Part shown: positions 4,603 through 9,127 of the stretch, one piece after another
How the letters are laid out: every line of letters begins with the position of its first letter
Position numbering within the stretch: position 1 is the first letter of the stretch
NCBI GenBank assembly: GCA_045578865.1
Contig: JAZNLB010000001.1
Coordinates: 1-9,127, forward strand
Length of the DNA stretch: 9,127 nucleotides
Source of the DNA: RGIG2041 sp045578865
GTDB lineage: Bacteria; Bacillota; Clostridia; UBA1381; UMGS1253
Reading direction: 5' to 3'
Notes under the pieces: model-generated
Database searches by the model: none
Told to the model about the DNA's origin: nothing
The model's input: only the letters and a program-made list of their open reading frames with translations
Translations under genes and position numbers: made by a program

Positions 4603-5286
4603 TTATCTGTTTAAAATCAACTTTGTGAGTTCAACCGGTTCTACAATCTTGTCGCCCTTGTATACTCTCATGTTACCCGAAGCGATTTCGTCAATTAAGA
4701 TAACCTCGCCGTTGTTATAACCGAACTCGAACTTGATGTCCCACAAATCCAGACCGATGGTCTTTAGGTCATCTGCAACAATCTTTGTAATTTTGAGTGT
4801 CTGCTCTTTCATGCTTGCAAACATCTCTTCGCTCATTACGCCGAGCGCCGCAAGACCTTCGCTTGTTACGAGCGGGTCACCCTTTTCATCATTTTTGAAA
4901 GTACATTCTACATAGCCGCCTTCAAGCACGGTACCGTCTTCAATGTACTCGCCGTATCTGCGGATGAAACTGCCGGTTGCAACCAGACGGCAGATAACCT
5001 CCAGTCCGTGACCAAATACAGTTGCCGGAAGCACTTCCATTTCAGCCTCTTCCACATTCGCATTTACATAATGCGTCTTGATACCCGCCTTCTTTAAAAG
5101 GTCGAAATAATATACGGATGTACGGAGATTTGCCTTGCCGATACCCTCGATTTTCAAGCCGACGCTGTTCTCACCCGGGTCGAACACGCCGTCTTTACCG
5201 GTGCAGTCATCCTTGAACTTGAGCATCACATTACCATTTTCCAGTTCATAAACATCTTTGGTTTTTCCTTCGTATAACTTCTTCAT
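4603..5286 (-). CDS. purC: Phosphoribosylaminoimidazole-succinocarboxamide synthase (SAICAR synthase)
   Basis: This encodes 227 residues, about the normal length. It joins CAIR and aspartate with ATP to give SAICAR in purine synthesis, in the cytoplasm. The N terminus has the ATP-binding LYEGKTKDVY (4-13) and the conserved NSVGLKIEG. Further on come the substrate-binding CRLVATGSFIRRYG and the C-terminal DLWDIKFEFGYNNGEVILIDEIASGNMRVY. The DEIASGNMRV form differs from the DEISPD-type form of many enzymes, but I believe it is usual in clostridial members. AAGGAG lies about 9 bases before the start. It stands alone, without other pur genes in the window, with its own promoter and terminator. 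No purine riboswitch could be recognised in the short leader. Confidence 0.95.
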   Translation of the reverse strand: MKKLYEGKTKDVYELENGNVMLKFKDDCTGKDGVFDPGENSVGLKIEGIGKANLRTSVYYFDLLKKAGIKTHYVNANVEEAEMEVLPATVFGHGLEVICRLVATGSFIRRYGEYIEDGTVLEGGYVECTFKNDEKGDPLVTSEGLAALGVMSEEMFASMKEQTLKITKIVADDLKTIGLDLWDIKFEFGYNNGEVILIDEIASGNMRVYKGDKIVEPVELTKLILNR

Positions 5287-5337
5287 ACAACAAAACTCCT
5301 TTATAGAACAAAATTGTTTTCAATTCACTACCTAAAT

Positions 5338-5366
5338 AGCATACCACTTTTTTACAAAAAAATCAA
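5338..5366 (-). promoter_or_regulatory. purC promoter
   Basis: On the minus strand, TTGATT (5366-5361), 17 bases, TATGCT (5343-5338), with TGG just before the -10. The leader to the ATG at 5286 is about 45 bases. Confidence 0.65.
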
Positions 5367-5424
5367 TGCAAAATTGCAGCTTGCTCAGATTTTGTCATAT
5401 TGAACAAAAATAAGCACTCATTTG

Positions 5425-5453
5425 TTTCTTTTTCTCTTTTATTATGCTATAAT
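5425..5453 (+). promoter_or_regulatory. Promoter of the aldo/keto reductase gene
   Basis: A perfect TATAAT at 5448-5453 preceded by TGC (extended -10). The hexamer 17 bases upstream is TTTCTT, a poor -35, so the extended -10 must carry recognition. Transcription would begin very near the ribosome binding site at 5460-5466, leaving a leader of about 12 bases. Confidence 0.6.
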
Positions 5454-5471
5454 AAAAACGAGGTGATTTTT

Positions 5472-6650
5472 ATGCAATACCGCAAGGACAAATATGGAAA
5501 CGACCTTTCGATACTCGGTTTCGGATGTATGCGTTTTACAGGCAAACTCGGCAAGATCGATTTTGAAAAAGCGGAGCGCGAGATTTTAGCTGCCTACAAC
5601 GGCGGCGTAAATTATTTTGATACCGCTTATATCTATCCGGGCAGCGAAGCGCTCATCGGCGAAATTTTTGAAAAAAACGGCATCCGCAAAAACTTAAATA
5701 TCGCCACCAAACTGCCGCACTATTTAATCAAAAGCCGTGAAGGCGCAGAAAAACTGTTTGCCGAAGAACTGCGCCGCCTGCGTACCGATTATGTAGATTA
5801 TTATCTGATGCACATGCTCACGGATATCGATGCGTGGGAGCGCATGAAATCGCTTGGTATAGACAAGTGGCTTGAAGAAAAGAAGGCGGCAGGCCAAATT
5901 CGCCAAATCGGCTTTTCCTACCACGGCAACACCGAAATGTTTTGCCGCCTGATAGATGCATACGACTGGGATTTTTGTATGATTCAGTATAATTATATGG
6001 ATGAGCATTCCCAAGCCGGCAAGCGCGGATTGCGCTATGCAAATGCGAAAGGCATACCGGTCATGATTATGGAACCTTTGCGCGGCGGCAAGTTGGTTAG
6101 CCGTCTGCCCGAGGAGGCAAAGCGCATTTTTGAAAACCACACCATCCGCCACACCCCTGCCCAATGGGCGTTTCGCTGGCTATATAATCAGCCGGAGGTT
6201 ACCTGCGTACTGTCAGGTATGAATTCTTTGGAAATGGTAGAAGATAATCTAAATACCGCCTCCGATGCCAAGGTCGGCGACCTTACAGCAGAAGACGAGG
6301 CGATGCTTCGTTCGGTCAGCAATGCCATCAACGCAAAAATGAAGGTGGGTTGCACGGGATGCGGCTACTGTGTCCCCTGCCCGAAAAATGTCGATATTCC
6401 GGGCACCTTTGCTGCCTACAACCGCCTGCACTCTGAAGGCTGGTTTGCCGGCACCAAAGAGTATGTAATGTGTACAACCCTAAGAAAAACCTCCACCGCC
6501 GCCTCCAACTGTATCGGTTGCGGTAAATGCGAAGGGCATTGTCCGCAAAACATCCCCATCCGCGAAAAACTCGCTGATGCCCAAAAAGAACTCGAACGCA
6601 CACCATTTAAACTCGTCCGCAAATTTGCAAAATGGTTTGTGAAATTTTAA
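5472..6650 (+). CDS. Aldo/keto reductase with two C-terminal [4Fe-4S] motifs
   Basis: This encodes 392 residues. The AKR barrel fills residues 1 to about 285 with the catalytic tetrad D50, Y55 (FDTAYIYPGSE), K80 (IATKLP) and H114 (YLMHM). NAD(P)H-dependent reduction of a carbonyl is expected, in the cytoplasm. The C-terminal part holds C294-x2-C297-x2-C300-x2-C303-P and C347-x2-C350-x2-C353-x3-C357-P, a ferredoxin-like pair of cluster motifs typical of this clostridial group; they imply electron exchange with an iron-sulfur partner. The start at 5472 follows GAGGTGA by 5 bases; an upstream extension to 5400 would cross the promoter. It is divergent from purC and has no terminator before the next gene, so some transcripts may read into pfp. 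The substrate is unknown. Confidence 0.92.
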   Translation: MQYRKDKYGNDLSILGFGCMRFTGKLGKIDFEKAEREILAAYNGGVNYFDTAYIYPGSEALIGEIFEKNGIRKNLNIATKLPHYLIKSREGAEKLFAEELRRLRTDYVDYYLMHMLTDIDAWERMKSLGIDKWLEEKKAAGQIRQIGFSYHGNTEMFCRLIDAYDWDFCMIQYNYMDEHSQAGKRGLRYANAKGIPVMIMEPLRGGKLVSRLPEEAKRIFENHTIRHTPAQWAFRWLYNQPEVTCVLSGMNSLEMVEDNLNTASDAKVGDLTAEDEAMLRSVSNAINAKMKVGCTGCGYCVPCPKNVDIPGTFAAYNRLHSEGWFAGTKEYVMCTTLRKTSTAASNCIGCGKCEGHCPQNIPIREKLADAQKELERTPFKLVRKFAKWFVKF

Positions 6651-6661
6651 ACGAATTCCGC

Positions 6662-6690
6662 TTTACTTTTATAAGTGGTTGTGATATACT
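6662..6690 (+). promoter_or_regulatory. pfp promoter
   Basis: TTTACT (6662-6667), 17 bases, TATACT (6685-6690) preceded by TGA. It begins 12 bases after the reductase stop, so pfp can be transcribed independently. Confidence 0.7.
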
Positions 6691-6724
6691 ACAACAGATG
6701 TTTAAAAAAGAAGGAGTAATGAAC

Positions 6725-8383
6725 ATGAACTATTCACCATTACAGAAAGCAAGATACACATACGAGCCGAAGCTCCCGAAGATGCTTCGCAATGGCATTG
6801 CGGAAATCGCAGTTTCTGAAGGTGCGGCTACAACAAGTGCAGCAGATTGTGAAAAAATCGCAGCATTATTCCCGAACACCTATGGTAAAAAGGAAATTAC
6901 CTTTAAGAAGGGCGCAAACACTTCTGCAGCAAAAGTACAGAAAGTCGGCGTAATCCTCTCCGGCGGTCAGGCACCGGGCGGACACAATGTAATCTGCGGT
7001 CTGTATGATGCATTAAAGTCTACCAATCCGGCAAATGAACTCTACGGTTTTAAGGGTGGCCCGAGCGGTCTTTTGGAAGACAACTATATTATTTTTGATG
7101 ACGCTTACATTGATGCATACAGAAATACCGGCGGTTTTGATATCATCGGTTCCGGCAGAACAAAACTGGAAACCAATGAGCAGTTTGCCGTTGTTGCCGA
7201 AGTTTGCAAAAAGCATGGCATCACAGCAGTTGTAATCATCGGCGGGGATGACTCCAACACCAACGCCGCAGTGCTCGCAGAGTATTTTGCAGCACACGAT
7301 ACAGGCGTACAGGTGATCGGTTGTCCGAAAACCATCGACGGCGACCTTAAAAACGAAGACATTGAATGTTCTTTCGGTTTTGACACGGCAACAAAGACTT
7401 ACAGCGAACTTATTGGTAACATCCAAAGAGATGCAAACTCTGCGAAAAAGTACTGGCACTTTATCAAAGTAATGGGCAGATCCGCTTCCCATGTGGCACT
7501 CGAATGTGCACTAAAAACGCAGCCGAACATCTGCCTCGTTTCCGAGGAAGTTGCGGCAAAGAAGATGTCGCTTTCGCAGATTGCAGACTATATCGCAGAC
7601 TCTGTTGAAAAGAGAGCTGCAAACGGCATGAACTTCGGTGTGGCAATCATTCCGGAAGGCGTTGTGGAATTCGTGCCGGAATTCTCCGCATTGATTGCAG
7701 AAATCAACGAGCTGCTCGCAGGTAAGAAAGCAGAAGCATTTAACGCACTGCCGACATGGGACGAAAAGAGCGCATTTATCAAAGATGGTCTTTCTGGTGA
7801 ATCCTGGGAAGTATTTGCGATTCTGCCGCAGAGCATCCAGCAGCAGTTGTTCCTTGAAAGAGACCCGCACGGCAATGTTCAGGTGTCCCTCATCGAGTCT
7901 GAGAAACTCTTCTCCGCACTCGTTGCAGACAAGCTCGCCGCAAGAAAGGCAGCAGGCGCTTACAAAGGTAAGTTCTCCGCTTTGCATCACTTCTTCGGTT
8001 ACGAAGGCAGATGTGCGTTCCCGTCCAACTTTGACGCGGACTACTGCTACTCCTTGGGTTACAACGCATTTATGCTCATCCAGTACGGATACAACGGTTA
8101 TCTTTCCAAGATTTCCAATCTGGCAAAACCGGCAGACGAATGGGTTGCAGGCGGTATGCCGATTACCAAGATGATGAACATCGAAAGAAGACACGGCGAA
8201 GACAAGCCGGTTATCAAAAAGGCACTCGTTGAACTTGATGGCAAGCCGTTTAAGTTCTTTGAGGCCAACAGAGAAACCTGGGCTGTTGAAACCGCTTACC
8301 AGTATCCGGGCGCAATTCAGTACTACGGTCCGGCAGAGGTTTGTGATATCACAACCAGAACACTGGCACTCGAAAAGGAATAA
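6725..8383 (+). CDS. pfp: Diphosphate-fructose-6-phosphate 1-phosphotransferase (PPi-dependent phosphofructokinase, long form)
   Basis: This encodes 552 residues, the length of the long PfpB/plant-beta-like clade. It phosphorylates fructose 6-phosphate with pyrophosphate, reversibly, in glycolysis and gluconeogenesis. Motifs are GVILSGGQAPGGHN (75-88, phosphate-binding loop), GFKGGPSGL (108-116), GGDDSN (173-178) and PKTIDGD (201-207). The second Asp of GGDD and the Lys of PKTIDGD are the known markers of PPi rather than ATP use. MGR (250-252) binds the sugar phosphate. The ATG at 6725 is chosen because AGGAG (6712-6716) is 8 bases upstream; the in-frame ATG at 6719 is only 2 bases from it. 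Codon use (AGA for Arg, frequent GCA) differs from the reductase gene (CGC) and suggests high expression. Confidence 0.95.
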   Translation: MNYSPLQKARYTYEPKLPKMLRNGIAEIAVSEGAATTSAADCEKIAALFPNTYGKKEITFKKGANTSAAKVQKVGVILSGGQAPGGHNVICGLYDALKSTNPANELYGFKGGPSGLLEDNYIIFDDAYIDAYRNTGGFDIIGSGRTKLETNEQFAVVAEVCKKHGITAVVIIGGDDSNTNAAVLAEYFAAHDTGVQVIGCPKTIDGDLKNEDIECSFGFDTATKTYSELIGNIQRDANSAKKYWHFIKVMGRSASHVALECALKTQPNICLVSEEVAAKKMSLSQIADYIADSVEKRAANGMNFGVAIIPEGVVEFVPEFSALIAEINELLAGKKAEAFNALPTWDEKSAFIKDGLSGESWEVFAILPQSIQQQLFLERDPHGNVQVSLIESEKLFSALVADKLAARKAAGAYKGKFSALHHFFGYEGRCAFPSNFDADYCYSLGYNAFMLIQYGYNGYLSKISNLAKPADEWVAGGMPITKMMNIERRHGEDKPVIKKALVELDGKPFKFFEANRETWAVETAYQYPGAIQYYGPAEVCDITTRTLALEKE

Positions 8384-8392
8384 TCAAAATGC

Positions 8393-8427
8393 AAAAGGTA
8401 TCTTCTCTTTGGAAGATACCTTTTTTT
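8393..8427 (+). terminator. pfp terminator
   Basis: A 13-bp perfect stem (8393-8405 with 8412-8424), a 6-base loop and seven T at 8421-8427. A strong intrinsic terminator 9 bases after the pfp stop. Confidence 0.93.
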
Positions 8428-8437
8428 GTAACTCTTC

Positions 8438-8464
8438 TTCTATTCCCCGTTTTCTTTGCATATA
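8438..8464 (+). promoter_or_regulatory. Possible SigE-type promoter of spoIIID
   Basis: TTCTATT (8438-8444) and CATATA (8459-8464), 14 bases apart, resemble the mother-cell SigE elements (TMATATT and CATACA). No SigA-type TGn -10 is seen in this gap. In Bacillus spoIIID is transcribed by SigE, so the context fits, but both boxes are imperfect. Confidence 0.35.
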
Positions 8465-8495
8465 GATGTAACAACTAGGCTTTCGGGGGATGCAA

Positions 8496-8777
8496 ATGAA
8501 TGCATATATTTGTCGGCGCGTAAAAATCCTTGCCGAATACATTGTCGAAAACAAAGCCACTGTGCGCGATGCCGCCGCGCGCTTCGGCGTTTCCAAATCC
8601 ACAGTACATAAAGATGTTACCGAGCGGCTGATGTATGTAAATTCCGCTTTGCACGGTGCGGTCAAAGCGGTACTTGAAAACAACAAAGAAGAACGCCACA
8701 TCCGCGGCGGCATGGCCACCCGCGAAAAATATTTGCGGAATAAAACTGCCAAAAACGGAAATACTAAAAACAGATAA
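8496..8777 (+). CDS. spoIIID: Sporulation transcription factor SpoIIID
   Basis: This encodes 93 residues, the same length as the Bacillus subtilis protein. It has the SpoIIID core: a helix-turn-helix at about 23-42 with ARFGVSKSTVHKDVTERL, then the C-terminal basic region HIRGGMATREKYL (68-80), which contacts DNA next to the HTH site. In sporulating bacteria it acts in the mother cell, repressing or activating genes of the SigE stage and enabling sigK expression. The start at 8496 has GGGGG 6 bases upstream; another ATG two codons earlier (8490) directly abuts it. It stands between the pfp terminator and a tRNA promoter. Its presence marks the organism as a probable spore former. Confidence 0.95.
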   Translation: MNAYICRRVKILAEYIVENKATVRDAAARFGVSKSTVHKDVTERLMYVNSALHGAVKAVLENNKEERHIRGGMATREKYLRNKTAKNGNTKNR

Positions 8778-8800
8778 ATCACAAATTTTATAAAAAAGTC

Positions 8801-8829
8801 TTTACAAATCAAAAAATGTGTGCTATACT
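8801..8829 (+). promoter_or_regulatory. tRNA promoter
   Basis: TTTACA (8801-8806), 17 bases, TATACT (8824-8829) preceded by TGC. Transcription should begin near 8836, leaving a 5' leader of about 20 bases for RNase P. Confidence 0.8.
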
Positions 8830-8855
8830 ATCATAGTCGCAAGAGCGAACTATAT

Positions 8856-8933
<78 letters not shown>

Positions 8934-8935
8934 AG

Positions 8936-8968
8936 AAAAAAGCAATCATCGTAAGATGGTTGCTTTTT
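8936..8968 (+). terminator. tRNA terminator
   Basis: A 14-bp stem (8937-8950 with 8955-8968) with one U-G pair and a GTAA loop (GNRA type), ending in five T. It begins 3 bases after the encoded CCA. Confidence 0.88.
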
Positions 8969-8992
8969 CTGTTTGCAAAATACAATCCCCCC

Positions 8993-9021
8993 TTTTCTTT
9001 TTTCAAAGATTGTGTTATACT
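8993..9021 (+). promoter_or_regulatory. Promoter of the last gene
   Basis: TATACT (9016-9021) preceded by TGT (extended -10). The hexamer 17 bases upstream (TTTTCT) is a poor -35. Confidence 0.5.
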
Positions 9022-9079
9022 ATCGGCAGAAGGCAAGCACAAAGCAAACTGCAGATATACTTTCCGGGAGGCAAAACAA

Positions 9080-9127
9080 ATGTTTAATGTGCAAAAGGTA
9101 AAAGACGACTGTGTAAACTGGATTCGC
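9080..9127 (+). CDS. 5' end of a gene, possibly NAD+ synthetase
   Basis: ATG at 9080 has GGGAGG 8 bases upstream and follows the promoter near 9016. The 16 visible codons read MFNVQKVKDDCVNWIR. This pattern (short N-terminal helix ending in a W-I-R before the nucleotide-binding domain) resembles the start of clostridial short-form NadE, which makes NAD+ from nicotinate adenine dinucleotide. The diagnostic GISGGKDSS loop would lie beyond the window, so the product is a guess from resemblance; that a gene starts here is well supported. Confidence 0.7.
   Translation, partial: MFNVQKVKDDCVNWIR

Noticed and set aside
7511..8194. Long minus-strand open frame of 227 codons opposite pfp
   Set aside because: It is a shadow of the well-supported pfp coding sequence; its Cys/Val/Phe-rich translation matches no family.
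8833..8853. Hairpin in the tRNA leader (8-bp stem with one bulged A)
   Set aside because: Transcription probably starts near 8836, inside its 5' arm, so the full hairpin would not be made.

Overview
The window looks like chromosomal DNA of a spore-forming, Gram-positive clostridial bacterium, possibly Oscillospirales/Ruminococcaceae-like. The evidence is a clear SpoIIID gene, a long PPi-dependent phosphofructokinase, an aldo/keto reductase with two C-terminal iron-sulfur motifs, A/G-rich ribosome binding sites and Gram-positive extended -10 promoters (TGn directly before the -10). The order-level placement is inference only.

Left part (1-2063, minus strand). From its own promoter runs a 23S rRNA (uracil-C5)-methyltransferase gene (rlmD family). 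Its stop codon lies in a 14-bp hairpin. Directly behind it comes a compact array of seven small hairpins separated by a 7-base linker (TCGATAT on one half, its reverse complement on the other). Then come a 115-residue four-helix-bundle (S23/IVP/Avd-superfamily) gene and the start of a small hydrophobic ORF that leaves the window. This AT-rich block at the 3' end of a conserved gene is the most unusual part of the window.

Middle (2117-4410). A cytoplasmic beta-lactamase-fold serine hydrolase is transcribed divergently from rlmD, and the two promoters share one palindromic -35 region. Its terminator also serves a putative tiny minus-strand gene with a CPRC motif, which reads through only with a -1 shift at an exact A_AAA_AAG slippery site. 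A strong promoter then drives a two-gene operon: a PqqD-like RiPP recognition protein and a soluble S26 peptidase of the SipW/Sec11 type (Ser-His-Asp). No precursor peptide or modification enzyme is visible beside it.

Right part (4411-9127). A palindromic interspersed repeat precedes purC (minus strand). An aldo/keto reductase gene is divergent from purC and is followed by the PPi-phosphofructokinase gene with its own promoter. After a strong terminator come spoIIID (with a possible SigE-type promoter), an initiator tRNA gene with an extra base bulged from its T stem, a terminator, and the first 16 codons of a gene that may be NAD+ synthetase.

Most genes are housekeeping (rRNA modification, purine synthesis, glycolysis, sporulation, translation initiation) in short transcription units. 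The accessory parts are the hairpin array with its four-helix-bundle gene, the orphan RRE/peptidase pair, the frameshifted small ORF and the interspersed repeat.
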